A stretch of DNA of 64,000 nt from Drosophila miranda (lineage: Eukaryota > Arthropoda > Insecta > Diptera > Drosophilidae). This document shows, one piece after another, positions 45,275-57,576 of this stretch; position 1 is the stretch's first letter; the number at the start of each line of letters is the position of its first letter. Below the pieces are notes generated by a model. That model was not told the DNA's origin and did no database searches. It worked only from the letters and a program-made list of their open reading frames with translations. The position numbers and the translations under genes are program-made. The DNA lies in the NCBI RefSeq assembly GCF_003369915.1, contig NW_022881614.1, positions 1,054,001 through 1,118,000 of the forward strand. Direction: 5' to 3'.

Positions 45275-46344
45275 ATTTTCCTAACGTACTCCTTTCCTTC
45301 GTCTATTCCCTATTTACTTAACTATCTTGGTGATAAATAAATTGGATTGTTTATTATCTTACTACCCTACTCCACTAAACACCTAGTTCCTGGCTAATTA
45401 ATCCTCAATACCTTCAATCGTAAGGAGAAAACAAATAAATAAATAGTGCAATAAATAAATAAGCGAATAATTAATTCCATGTTTAGATAACCAACTAAAT
45501 AAATTTAAATACATAAATCGGTTAATTTAAATCAATAAATTGATAAATCTAAATATCTAAATTGATTCAATCAAATAAATAAACACCTACATCTACAATT
45601 AATCGCCTAATTAAATGCAACACTAAATAACTAAATACTTCCTCTCCCAAACAAAAACTCTTTTCCCGATGACTTGCCTAATGCCTACTTCTAAAATTGC
45701 TTTTAAACAATGCTAGCGAGAATCGTCAGTCCTCAAAAAAAAATGAATTCCCTTTGGGTTTTCTTGCTTCGGCTTTCCAATAGTCTGCTAAATCACTAAC
45801 AAAAAAAACATATAATTCCCAAACTGCTTCAGACAAAAATTCACCTGTAATTTGTTTGGTGGGACGAGAGACAACTGCATTAATTGTTTTGCAGGTGAGC
45901 GGACTCCCTTCTTTTCCCCTTGCTATTTACCTTCGCTTACTTTTTCTAAGTGCCAACTCCCTTCGCTGTTTCCTCCCTCAGATCACCGTGGATCCCCCAG
46001 AATCGGACAACGACGTTAATGCCTCTGTACATAACCCGGACCACGACTCGACAGATCCTCCGGCACCTCTTCCTCTTTTCAGATCCAGACAGCGAGCTTC
46101 ACGAGTCGGACAACGAGGCTACTACCACCTGGTAATACCTGGACCACAACTCGGGACACACACTTCCTTCCCTTCTACCTCCGATACATAACTACCAGTC
46201 CATTTTCCTCTCTTCTACTCATCTCAGCGGCTACGACGGCTAGGATTTATTCCCGGCTCGCGGACCGGCTGAGTTTCGTTCTACCAGGGTTCCATTTTAC
46301 ACCGGGTCTTTAAGACTCGCGTTTAAAATCGATCCCTTCTATTA
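45275..46344 (-). other. G1 untranslated leader between primer site and gag
   Basis: About 1 kb, AT-rich in its 3' half. No ORF with a known domain. Confidence 0.5.
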
Positions 46345-47502
46345 CCATTGGGCGCCATTTGTTATGATCAGCCTCTTTGCCACCCTGGCCTATCGTTCCC
46401 AGCTAGCTCACGGGGAAGTCAGGGGTGTTTCCGAACCGATAAGCCAGGGGACGGATTGAACAAAACAAAAAAACATACAAAAAAACAAATCTAATTTATA
46501 GGACAGACTTGTCCTCGTTGGCACTTTCGTCAGCGGGGATAGTTGGTTTCGTTATCCCTAGCAGGGTCCCACCCTTCCATGAGCGCCACCTTTTGAATTC
46601 GCTCCCTTTTCATATTCAGGGTCCCGCTCTTCTTCTCGCTCTCGTCCCACCCAACTACCGTTTTCTATTCACTCATGACTCTTTTCAAATATTCCTTTTA
46701 TATCCATTATATTTTCTTATTTATCTTGAACATTATTAATAAATAATAATTAATAATCTAGGTTTATATAAAGGAAACAAATACTAACACAAAAATACTA
46801 ACAAAAAAAAATAAACCCTATTTTGGCCGAGTTGGCAGCCCCCTTTGATAGAGGTTGTTGCTTCCTGATGCTTGCTGATGTTTACGTTTAATCGTGGTGT
46901 TTTTTGTATGATCGTGATATTTTGTTTAATTGTGGGTCGGACGGGGGTAGATGTGTGAAATGTGGTGATGTTATGTGATGTGTTATGAATGAGGGTATAC
47001 ATGCGTGGGTTGTGTGTGATGTGGGTGGATGAAGGTTGGTGTGTGTGAATCGTGTGTGTGTATTGCTGCTTTGAAGTCCGGATTCTTTCCCCGGGGGGGC
47101 TGGTGTGTGGGGACAGAAACGTGTCTCCAGTCGGTGCTCCGCTGACGGTCCCTTGGTGCCGGTGCTCCGCTGACGGTTCTCGCATCAGTTTCCCGGCCTG
47201 GCCAGTACCGGGATGCTGCTGCCGATGTCCGCCGCTTCTGCTGATGTTGATGCCTGCCGCTGATGTCTTGGTGGGATCGTCGTCTCCACGATCACCAATT
47301 TTGTTTCCTTTTTTTCTTTTAGGGCACGTGCGGCCTCCACTATTCTCCACCGGAAACTCTCTTTTTTTTCTTCCTCGCCCCGTTTCCTTTTCTCCCCCGC
47401 ACCTCTGCCACTGCTTCCCAGGATCCACTGTAGACGCCGCTGTCTCTTTCTTCTCCAGCCCTGATACCTATCGGCTCTCTCCAAAACCGCCTATAACAAA
47501 AC

Positions 47503-48086
47503 AGAACCAGACCTGAGAGAGTTCAAAAAATCTGAAAAAGCATACAATCACATATTTTTGTCGAAACATATTGCGTGTGTACTAACACATGCAAAGATGT
47601 TCTATCTGCGCTCTCTCTCTCTCATGATGACGTCACTCTGGGGTACTGAACGCGCTAGCCAGTGTGTGACGCTTTCGTTGTATGAACTGGCACATCTATA
47701 TACTGTATGGTTAGTGCGTAAAATGAGTGACAAAGTATGACCGCAGTATTTTTATATATACCAATTCAGTATATTTCTCCTGTTTTTGCCTGATGTCCAT
47801 ACCACATTCTGTAGCCAATTCAAAATTACGACTCATGTTGTCTTTGCAGGAGAGAGCTGGCAAGAAATCAGTGATGACAACTGATGGGCTAGAGTACAGC
47901 GCCTAAGAGATTTGTTTTATTTGCTATTTTAATAGATTGATGAAATTGATAAAATATACCAAGATATTATTTTAGACTGTCGAAAATATTCAAATGGTGC
48001 GGATATTTTCTTCTGTTGACTCAGTTTCCGTTATATATATCACTGTATACAGTATGGTTAGTGATCAGATATACCCGCGGTTTGGC
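47503..48086. other. Spacer between G1 and G3
   Basis: Holds a GA/CT-rich run (47608-47625), the 33-nt sequence shared with 31864-31896, and GTATWTT-like boxes (47745-47782), resembling a displaced promoter fragment. No gene. Confidence 0.35.
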
Positions 48087-50330
48087 ATCATAAAGATCAA
48101 TATTAGGGATGCAATTTCGAGGGTGATTTATCCAATGCAGATACCAAATCTCCAGAAGCTGCGAGAAGAGTGTGCGGACGCCGAGAAACTGCTGGCGACG
48201 CGATGGACAAGGAGCGGTCCAGACCATGGGGGTAGTAGGCGCAGGGAAGATCACAAAGCACATGAATTGGATGCGAACACTCACGACCCGGAGGAACAGA
48301 CCGAGGCATTGGATGCTGTCCATAGGACGAGGGAATCCGGAGGCGACCGCACCCAGCTGAAGTGCTGAAATTGCGCTCAGCCGGGTCACACCTATTTTGA
48401 GTGTGAGTCGGCCGTGCGTAACCTGTTCTGCTACAAGTGCGGGCTGGCCGGGGTCATTCTCCCTAAATGCCCTAAATGTCGGCCGGGAACCGCGAAAAGG
48501 AGCACGACGCAATTGGAGGAGTCGAGTTCCCCGTCGCCGCGAAGCAGCCAATAGATAGGTCCTCCAACGTGAAATTAGATACCCCTGAGGAAAGAAGTAG
48601 CAATAAGGATGTTTACACTACTATATATAAAGTTAACCAAGCGGTATTACCCGAAGTTAAATGGTCCGAGCGCAAGCCGATAAAGGAAAGGCAGCGTCAG
48701 TACGAGCTGGAGACGTTGCAAGGCTCACGTATTGGGGTGTTTCACGCAAAGGATCTGAAGCAGTAGCCCAGGCATCTCAGTCAATGGAGCCAGAGACTCT
48801 CAATCTCAGGGTGTGGGCGATGGCCTACGTTTGAGGCCCCTTAATTGAAAAAGCCCGCCTGCTTGGCACTCCCGTTTCGGCGGAGTAATCCTGGAAACGG
48901 TAGTGTGGTGTTATGGGCGGTTTTGGAGAGAGCCGATAGGTATCAGGGCTCGAGAAGAAAGAGACAGCGGCATCTATAGTGGATCCTGGGAAGAGTGTCA
49001 GAGTTGCGTGGGAGAAAAGGAAACGGGAGGAGGAAGAAAAAAAAGGAGTTTCCGGTGGAGAATAGTGGAGGCCGCACGTGCCCTGAAAGAAAAAAAAAGG
49101 AAACAAACTCGATGATCGTGGAGACGACGATCCCACCAAGACATCAGCGGCAGCCCGGTCAGCGGAGCACCGGCACCAAGGAACCGTCAGCGGAGCACCG
49201 ACTGGAGACACGTTTCGGCATATCGTTTCGCCTACCGTTTCACGAAAGCCAATCCCACATTCTCGTACCAACACATTGCCCCCACCTCTAACGAAAAGCT
49301 CCCGAAGCACTGACAATTAGCCGGTAAGAACGCTCCCCACACCAACACATTACCCCGTGTTTAGCCATAAGCTCCCGAGACACGAACCGTTAGACGGTGA
49401 CAACTCCCCACCGGGCCAACACATTACCCCCACCTCTAAACTGAAGCTCCCGAAGCACAGACTAGCCGATAAGAACCCCCGCGCCTTCCCTTCGCGGCTT
49501 CGGGACGCTCCGCGAAGCGGCAGCCAATCCGAAGCCGACGAAGACGAAGACACGTAGATACTGATAAGTTAGAGATCGGCGGCAGCGAAGTTTTCCCGAG
49601 CGCGCAAGCGCCGAGCAGACTTCACTTACGCGGAGACCCGGGCCGAGTATAGACGTTGTCCCGCGTGACAACTAGTTAAGAATCCTTCCGGGAACGTGAC
49701 GAAACAACAAAAAAAAAAATATTCAATGTAACAAATTAGCTGTGTAACTAGCGAGCAAATAAATCATTATTGTAACGAGAACCAACCCCGTGTAAGTCAT
49801 TTTTGGGGATCCAAACCCCTCCCCGGTCACCAACAACTACTCGCCAGCGAGCCACACTCACCTCCACTAACCCCCGATCAATCCTCGAAACCCCCCCCTC
49901 ACGCAGGTGTGACACGCCCTGCGCCCCTCTCTCGACAGGACTGAGCTTACCTCAGCCTGGAAGAGGAGACATTACAAAATGGTAAATTTGAAAAGAGTCA
50001 TGAGTGAATAGAAAACGGTAGTTGGGTGGGAGGAGAGCGAGAAGAAGAGCGGGACCCTGAATATGAAAAGGGAGCGAATTCAAACGGTGGCGCTCATGGA
50101 AGGGAGGGACCCTGCTAGGGATAACGAAACCAACTATCCCCGCTGACGAAAGTGCCAACGAGCACAAGTCTGTCCTATAAATTAGATTTGTTTTTTTTTA
50201 ATGTTTTTTTTTTGTTTTTTTTTGTTTTGTTCAATCCGTCCCCTGGCTTATCGGGTCGGAAACACCCCTGACTTCCCCGTGAGCTAGCTGGGAACGATAG
50301 GCCAGGGTGGCAAAGAGGCGGATCATAACA
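48087..50330 (+). mobile_element. Gypsy element G3, 5'-truncated, pol deleted, variant 3' LTR
   Basis: Starts inside gag (KINIRDAISRVIYPM). It carries the first knuckle region (stop TGA just before NCAQPGHTYFEC), the same ERQRQY-ELETLQ fusion as G1 at about 48700, and a 3' LTR 48909-50330 (1422 bp). The LTR shares its first ~310 and last ~340 bp with the G1 LTRs, but about 760 bp in the middle (49222-49978) are unrelated. The LTR end abuts the Tab2 3' region. Confidence 0.8.
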
Positions 50331-50394
50331 GGGTAAGCAATCAAAAGCGAGCGCATGCATGTTAGGAGAACTTTGCATTCCGTTTCTGGATGGG

Positions 50395-51319
50395 TTATGT
50401 ATGCAAGACATATGGCTGATGGGGCTGCTGCGGTTGCTGCTGCTGCTGCTCGAGGCTCCCAATGGAGGTGCCAGCAGCTCGATCAGCAGCTCCAGGGACA
50501 CTTCCGCTAGGTACAATGCGTATCATACCCGGCTGGATCCTAACGTTCTCACAGGCCTCGCAAATATTCAATTGCGGATGATTGCGGAATGTACACATAT
50601 TGCAGGCCCACATGTCAAGTGGCTCCTCATCCTCGTCCACGTCCGAGTCTGATAGGTATTCTTCCTCGTCGTTTACTGGACGCTGCACTGGCATCTGCTG
50701 TTGTTGCTGCTGCGCCTGCTGCTGCTGTTGCAGTTGAAATTGTTGGAGCTGCTGCTGTCGCTGCTGCTGCAGATATTGCTGGAACTGGTAGTACTGGGCA
50801 TACGTAGGCGGCGGCTCCTGTTGCAGCTGGAGTTGCTGCTGCTGCTGGGGCGTCAGGCACGCCGACGTCGGAGCACTGCTGTGGTGCTGCACAAAATCAG
50901 GGCCCGGCTGGGCCGTTGTCTGGGCCGGCACAGAGTGCAGACGCAACGAGCTGGGCGACGCCTGGGAGCGACCAGCCTGTCGTTGGCGTGGGAATGGCTG
51001 TGGCTGCTGCTGGTTGTTGTTGGCTGGGGCCGAGTGCTGACGATTCATGGAATTTGGCGCAGGATTAGACCCATTCGCTTGCGGTTCCACAAAATAAATA
51101 TTGATTAGTTATAGCTTTGTCTAGGGAACCGCACTCGGGGCTCACCGTTGATCAAATTGAGCAGCCGCTGGCAGTCCTCAGTCAGTTTCTTGATATCTCT
51201 ATCCAGTCTTTCAGATTCGCCCACCGGTACGGGCTCGGTCAGTCGCTTCTTGTTGTCCCGCAAAACATTGGCCAGCTTATCGCGCCGCTGCTTATGCCGC
51301 TCAATGGTCGCTGCTCGAG
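50395..51319 (-). pseudogene. Tab2: Tab2, last two exons only (unit A)
   Basis: Exon 51319-51146 encodes a coiled coil (ATIERHKQRRDKLANVLRD ... DRDIKKLTEDCQRLLNLING). Exon 51077-50395 has a Gln-rich region and a C-terminal NZF zinc finger (MWACNMCTFRN ... LNICEACENVRI) that binds K63-linked ubiquitin. TAB2 is the adaptor that recruits the TAK1 kinase in Imd/JNK signalling. The N-terminal CUE half is absent: upstream there is only a duplicated intron/exon piece and then repeats. The acceptor before the last exon (CGCAAG) has a weak pyrimidine tract. The frame of the surviving exons is open, so loss is structural rather than by point mutation. Confidence 0.85.
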
Positions 51320-51875
51320 CTGAAAGCAAGAATTAAAAAAATAGAAAAAAAGTGTTTAAGAAATGGTTAATCGATCAGTTATGGAATTGCCTGGCAACAA
51401 AAATTGTGTTTGCGATTTCGCAATGCCGAATGTTGGCCGAAAGTTATTTTTACTGGCCAATACCTCACATTTTATTACTCTGTTTTGCAGCTAAAAATAC
51501 TCTCGTGCCTCTGCCTGCCCTGCCTGCCGCAGGGAAGGAGAAGGACAAAGATCTCCTGCTCCAGGACCAGCAGTCGCTTCTTGTTGTCCCGCAAAACATT
51601 GGCCAGCTTATCGCGCCGCTGCTTCTGCCGCTCAATGGTCGCTGCTCGAGCTGAAAGCAAGAATGAAAAAAATAGAAAAAAAGTGTTTAAGAAATGGTTA
51701 ATCGATCAGTTATGGAATTGCCTGGCAACAAAAATTGTGTTTGCGATTTCGCAATGCCGAATGTTGGCCGAAAGTTATTTTTACTGGCCAATACCTCACA
51801 TTTTATTACTCTGTTTTGCAGCTAAAAATACTCTCGTGCCTCTGCCTACCCTGCCTGCCGCAGGGAAGGAGAAGG
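51240..51875 (-). repeat. 305-bp internal duplication in Tab2 (unit A)
   Basis: 51240-51544 and 51571-51875 are near-identical (offset 331), separated by 26 bp. Each holds the start of the coiled-coil exon, its acceptor and the adjoining intron, so the exon start is doubled. Confidence 0.9.
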
Positions 51876-52282
51876 TTCGGTTCGGTTCATAAACAGAATT
51901 TATATTTAAAGCGAAAGATAAATTTAGTGAAAATGCGTAAGCAGAGCATGGGAAGAGCCACAGCACAACCGAAAATCAATCTAATAATAATTTATGTCTA
52001 CGAAAGAAAATCGGTAACAAAAAAATTATGTATATTATTTTGCTCAATATAACGGAATTAACGAAAGGTATGCGACGAATATGCATTATTTTTCCAATAA
52101 AATTTGTTTTGGAAAAAGTTTAAAATTTAGTAGCGTATATGTAAATAATCATAATATCATTCTTTAATAAAATGGAAATAATTCACACATGTCTACAAAG
52201 CTGTATTTAAATATTATTTCGAGCGCAAGTATAAATTGGAGAGGGGGTAGAGTGGGTGGGGCTTGTCATTGATTGATAGCAT
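51876..52282. other. AT-rich spacer in unit A
   Basis: No gene recognised; follows the break in Tab2. Confidence 0.4.
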
Positions 52283-52407
52283 CAAAGACTATACAATACC
52301 AAGATGTTGCATGAGCGACCAAAAAGCTGTTCTATGGCGGGTCCTAACATTAGGACCCAAAAGGCACGAGGGAGCGCGCGGGGTTTCAATTCCCTTTTCG
52401 CCTGTAC
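52283..52407 (+). repeat. 125-bp identical copy of the unidentified gene fragment (unit A)
   Basis: Identical to the reverse complement of 36829-36953. The open frame is cut after TTTTCGCCTGTAC by P-element-like sequence. Confidence 0.85.
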
Positions 52408-52973
52408 CATGATGCAATTATTACTTGCTGTTATACCCATTTTCTATGTGAAAAATGTACAATTATTTTTGTTTGTTATTAAAAAAATTGATATTGAATT
52501 TCTTTATGCCTTTTTGTTTTGTACTTATTAACAGCTACCCAAATAAAAATATAAAATAAATCAAGAAAACACGTGTTGAAAAAAAACGTCATTCAAAGCA
52601 ATGCACATATAGCCATTTTACTAAGGTATAGGGAAGAAAAAGTTGAAAAGCGAAGCTATTCCAACTTTGAACTTAGAAATTGAACTGGAAAATAATTCTG
52701 TTAAATTTATTGAGCCCGAAATTGATGCAGAAAAAGAAGTATCTATTTGCGAAAAATGTAAAAAAAATTCTAAGTCAAATAACTTTTATAAAAAGAAATG
52801 CAACAGGCTTCTGGCAGAAATAAAAAAGTTAAAAAAATAACTTAAATCTATAAAATATATTCCCAAAAATAAAAAGTATGTTGTCAGTCAGAAAATAATA
52901 AATAATAAATAAATAGTCAATAAATAATACAACCAACGGCTTTTTGAACCAAAACAGAACACCAAGATAAACC
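52408..52973 (+). mobile_element. P-element-like remnant with THAP-domain fragment (unit A)
   Basis: Begins CATGATGCAATTAT, the same first 14 bases as the P element at 33253, then diverges. At 52628-52840 an open stretch reads KKKLKSEAIPTLNLEIE and then ICEKCKKNSKSNNFYKKKC. The AIPTL segment after a basic run is the usual C-terminal end of a THAP DNA-binding domain, followed by a Lys-rich coil, as in P transposase. The right end is missing. Confidence 0.55.
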
Positions 52974-53782
52974 AAACGAGGGGGAACGTTGTGAGTTGCT
53001 GCGGACACCGCAACTCTACAGTTATACCCGATACTAAGTCAGTATGGCTCTCCTCCAGCAGACGCTGCTAATATTAAACGACACGACAAAGAGTGCGTGC
53101 GAGAGAGACAGAAAATCAGTCTGAGCGTGACGTTGGGCGCTGCGTAGCCACTGCAAATTGATTTGTTCCTTTTGGCTATAAAAATTATCTGATCTGGTCC
53201 AGATTCAGCAATCTGATAGATATGGTCGTTATCTATGATTCTGCTTCTGATTTTCTCGAATCTGCAATATTGTGGATGCAACAGATTTTCGTCCTTTGTG
53301 GGGGCGGAAGGGGGTGGGGCGAAATTCTGAGATATACGTTTTATAGTGAGATCTAACAGAAGTGCGGATACCAAATTTGGTTACTCTAGCCTTAATAGTC
53401 TCTGAGATTTGTGGATGCCCCAGATTTTCGTTCTTTGCGGGGGCGGAAGGGGGTGTAGGGAAATTTGAACACGAAACGGTCAAGGTCCGATATCACAGGA
53501 GTGTGGATACTAAATTTGGCAGTGACATATCACAGAAGTCTGGATCCAAAACATCGTTACTCTAGCTCTTATAGTCTTTGAGCACTAGGCGCTGAAGGGG
53601 ACGGACAGACGGATGGACGGACAGACGGACAGACAGACATGGCTCCATCGACTCGGCTATTGATGCTGATCAAGAATATATATACTTTATGGGGTCGGAA
53701 ACGATTCCTTCTGGACGTTACACACATCCACTTTTACCACAAATCTAATATACCCCAATACTCATTTTGAGTATCGGGTATA
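52974..53782 (-). mobile_element. Helitron-like / ISY-like repeat, copy C (unit A)
   Basis: Reverse orientation of copy B: AAACGAG and the hairpin at the left, the TATACCC end at 53782. About 300 bp shorter than copy B by internal deletion. Confidence 0.75.
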
Positions 53783-53820
53783 AAAATCGGATCATCCAAA
53801 TTCAAGTCGAGCATCAATGT

Positions 53821-54870
53821 GCCACTGTAGATGCCGCTGTCTCTTTCTTCTCCAGCCCTGATACCTATCGGCTCTCTCCAAAACCGCCCCTAACACCACA
53901 CTACCGTTTCCAGGATTACTCCGCCGAAACGGGAGTGCCAAGCTGGCGGGCTTTTTCAATTAAGGGGCCCCAAACGTAGGCCATCGCCCACACCCTGAGA
54001 TTGAGAGTCTCTGGCTCCATCGACTGAGATGCCTGGGCTACTGCTTCAGATCCTTTGCGTGAAACACCCCAATACGTGAGCCTTGCAACGTCTCCAGCTC
54101 GTACAGACTGTTGCCCATACTCCGGATCACTCGGCACTTGACGTATTTTGGGCTGAACTTCGCGTTGATGTTGTTTTTAAATTTGCTCAACACGAAATTC
54201 CGCTTATATATCTCCTGACCCGGTGAGTACCTAATTTCTCGAGCTTTTCGATTATACCTGTTCTTCGCTCTGTTGTAGGCTTCATGAGAGTTTCCTCGGA
54301 CCTCATCTCGGACTATCTCCATCTTGTCACTCCTCGCCAAGGGTGACATTTGTGCATCATTTAGGGCGCCCAGTCTGCGTGCCAATTTATAATCTCGGCC
54401 GCTAGTAAACATGTGCTGCCCAAACAACACAAAGTATGGCGACGTCCCGATACCCGTGTGTATAGCGCTCCTAGCCACACACTGGATCTCCAGCTCCAGC
54501 CGTCAGCTTCTCGTCCCAGCGCGTGTGATCCTCACTAGCGTATGTCCTTATTGCTGCCAGTACAGTCTGGTTCACTCGTTCGGCCGCGTTCGCCTGCGGT
54601 GCATAGTTCCCCGACTTCAGGTGCGCTATGCTTCTTCTGTCCAGGAATTAAGAGAATTCAGCAGACACAAATTGCTTTCCATTATCGGTATGCACTATTT
54701 CAGGCACGCCAAACTGCGCGAAGACCTCGGCGTGCAAGAATCGGATCACGGCCGAAGACGGCGCCTTAGGCAAAGCCTTCAACCAGACATATCTGGACAT
54801 GTGATCGAGGACTATTAGTATGACCACATTGCCACTTCGAGTCCTCGGGTATGGACCCAGGAAATCCAGG
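53821..54870 (-). mobile_element. Gypsy G2 3' part: integrase end and truncated 3' LTR (unit A)
   Basis: Integrase C-terminal region (54478-54038, ending IGVFHAKDLKQ) and a piece of its core (54932-54648, DFLGPYPRTRSGNVV, with a stop after SAEFS). The 3' LTR start is at 53895 but the LTR is cut after 75 bp. At 54871 it meets unit B in the opposite orientation. Confidence 0.8.
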
Positions 54871-56587
54871 TACACTACTATATATAAAGTTAACCAAGCG
54901 GTATTACCCGAAGTTAAATGGTCCGAGCGCAAGCCGATAAAGGAAAGGCAGCGTCAGTACGAGCTGGAGACGTTGCAAGGCTCACGTATTGGGGTGTTTC
55001 ACGCAAAGGATCTGAAGCAGTAGCCCAGGCATCTCAGTCAATGGAGCCAGAGACTCTCAATCTCAGGGTGTGGGCGATGGCCTACGTTTGAGGCCCCTTA
55101 ATTGAAAAAGCCCGCCTGCTTGGCACTCCCGTTTCGGCGGAGTAATCCTGGAAACGGTAGTGTGGTGTTATGGGCGGTTTTGGAGAGAGCCGATAGGTAT
55201 CAGGGCTAGAGAAGAAAGAGACAGCGGCATCTATAGTGGATCCTGGGAAGAGTGTCAGAGTTGCGTGGGAGAAAAGGAAACGGGAGGAGGAAGAAAAAAA
55301 AAGGAGTTTCCGGTGGAGAATAGTGGAGGCCGCACGTGCCCTGAAAGAAAAAAAAGGAAACAAACTCGATGATCGTGGAGACGACGATCCCACCAAGACA
55401 TCAGCGGCAGCCCGGTCAGCGGAGCACCGGCACCAAGGAACCGTCAGCGGAGCACCGACTGGAGACACGTTTCGGCATATCGTTTCGCCTACCGTTTCAC
55501 GACAGCCAATCCCACATTCTCGTACCAACACATTGCCCCCACCTCTAACGAAAAGCTCCCGAAGCACTGACAATTAGCCGGTAAGAACGCTCCCCACACC
55601 AACACATTACCCCGTGTTTAGCCATAAGCTCCCGAGACACGAACCGTTAGACGGTGACAACTCCCCACCGGGCCAACACATTACCCCCACCTCTAAACTG
55701 AAGCTCCCGAAGCACAGACTAGCCGATAAGAAACCCCGCCCCTTCCCTTCGCGGCTTCGGGACCCTCCGCGAAGCGGCAGCCAATCCGAAGCCGACGAAG
55801 ACGAAGACACGTAGATACTGATAAGTTAGAGATCGGCGGCAGCGAAGTTTTCCCGAGCGCGCAAGCGCCGAGCAGACTTCACTTACGCGGAGACCCGGGC
55901 CGAGTATAGACGTTGTCCCGCGTGACAACTAGTTAAGAATCCTTCCGGGAACGTGACGAAACAACAAAAAAAAAAATATTCAATGTAACAAATTAGCTGT
56001 GTAACTAGCGAGCAAATAAATCATTATTGTAACGAGAACCAACCCCGTGTAAGTCATTTTTGGGGATCCAAACCCCTCCCCGGTCACCAACAACTACTCG
56101 CCAGCGAGCCACACTCACCTCCACTAACCCCCGATCAATCCTCGAAACCCCCCCTCACGCAGGTGTGACACGCCCTGCGCCCCTCTCTCGACAGGACTGA
56201 GCTTACCTCAGCCTGGAAGAGGAGACATTACAAAATGGTAAATTTGAAAAGAGTCATGAGTGAATAGAAAACGGTAGTTGGGTGGGAGGAGAGCGAGAAG
56301 AAGAGCGGGACCCTGAATATGAAAAGGGAGCGAATTCAAACGGTGGCGCTCATGGAAGGGAGGGACCCTGCTAGGGATAACGAAACCAACTATCCCCGCT
56401 GACGAAAGTGCCAACGAGCACAAGTCTGTCCTATAAATTAGATTTGTTTTTTTTTAATGTTTTTTTTTTGTTTTTTTTTTGTTTTGTTCAATCCGTCCCC
56501 TGGCTTATCGGGTCGGAAACACCCCTGACTTCCCCGTGAGCTAGCTGGGAACGATAGGCCAGGGTGGCAAAGAGGCGGATCATAACA
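54871..56587 (+). mobile_element. Gypsy G3 3' part, second copy (unit B)
   Basis: Same as 48614-50330: fused ERQRQY-ELETLQ tail, polypurine region, variant 1.4-kb LTR (55166-56587). Confidence 0.85.
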
Positions 56588-56651
56588 GGGTAAGCAATCA
56601 AAAGCGAGCGCATGCATGTTAGGAGAACTTTGCATTCCGTTTCTGGATGGG

Positions 56652-57576
56652 TTATGTATGCAAGACATATGGCTGATGGGGCTGCTGCGGTTGCTGCTGC
56701 TGCTGCTCGAGGCTCCCAATGGAGGTGCCAGCAGCTCGATCAGCAGCTCCAGGGACACTTCCGCTAGGTACAATGCGTATCATACCCGGCTGGATCCTAA
56801 CGTTCTCACAGGCCTCGCAAATATTCAATTGCGGATGATTGCGGAATGTACACATATTGCAGGCCCACATGTCAAGTGGCTCCTCATCCTCGTCCACGTC
56901 CGAGTCTGATAGGTATTCTTCCTCGTCGTTTACTGGACGCTGCACTGGCATCTGCTGTTGTTGCTGCTGCGCCTGCTGCTGCTGTTGCAGTTGAAATTGT
57001 TGGAGCTGCTGCTGTCGCTGCTGCTGCAGATATTGCTGGAACTGGTAGTACTGGGCATACGTAGGCGGCGGCTCCTGTTGCAGCTGGAGTTGCTGCTGCT
57101 GCTGGGGCGTCCGGCACGCCGACGTCGGAGCACTGCTGTGGTGCTGCACAAAATCAGGGCCCGGCTGGGCCGTTGTCTGGGCCGGCACAGAGTGCAGACG
57201 CAACGAGCTGGGCGACGCCTGGGAGCGACCAGCCTGTCGTTGGCGTGGGAATGGCTGTGGCTGCTGCTGGTTGTTGTTGGCTGGGGCCGAGTGCTGACGA
57301 TTCATGGAATTTGGCGCAGGATTAGACCCATTCGCTTGCGGTTCCACAAAATAAATATTGATTAGTTATAGCTTTGTCTAGGGAACCGCACTCGGGGCTC
57401 ACCGTTGATCAAATTGAGCAGCCGCTGGCAGTCCTCAGTCAGTTTCTTGATATCTCTATCCAGTCTTTCAGATTCGCCCACCGGTACGGGCTCGGTCAGT
57501 CGCTTCTTGTTGTCCCGCAAAACATTGGCCAGCTTATCGCGCCGCTGCTTCTGCCGCTCAATGGTCGCTGCTCGAG
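56652..57576 (-). pseudogene. Tab2: Tab2, last two exons only (unit B)
   Basis: Copy of 50395-51319. Differences include Arg for Leu before the first Gln run (SACRTPQQ versus SACLTPQQ) and Gln for His in the coiled coil (IERQKQRR versus IERHKQRR). Same missing 5' half. Neither copy has its own promoter in view. Confidence 0.85.

Larger units (their letters stand above)
42401..47498 (-). mobile_element. Gypsy-superfamily (Osvaldo/Ulysses-like) element G1, both LTRs, pol deleted
   Basis: LTRs lie at 46360-47498 (5', 1139 bp) and 42401-43524 (3', 1124 bp), TGTTAT ... ATAACA. The target duplication is AAAC (42397-42400, 47499-47502). The primer-binding site TGGCGCCCAATGG (46345-46357) fits a tRNA-Lys-type primer as in Osvaldo and Ulysses. 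Between the LTRs only gag and a scrap of the protease N-terminus and integrase C-terminus remain. Confidence 0.9.
48614..54870. repeat. Tandem duplication, unit A (6257 bp)
   Basis: Offset to unit B is 6257 from the left edge to about 54490, then 6247 because unit A has 10 extra bases near 54491-54500. Identity is very high, with only scattered substitutions. It contains the G3 3' part, Tab2, the P-like remnant, a Helitron-like copy and the G2 3' part. Confidence 0.95.

Noticed and set aside
46350-46360. Possible restriction of the gypsy to a retrovirus with env
   Set aside because: No envelope frame lies between integrase and the 3' LTR in any copy seen here.
50701-51108. Leucine-rich plus-strand frame opposite Tab2
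   Set aside because: Antisense of CAG/Gln repeats reads as Leu runs; the minus-strand frame has the NZF finger.
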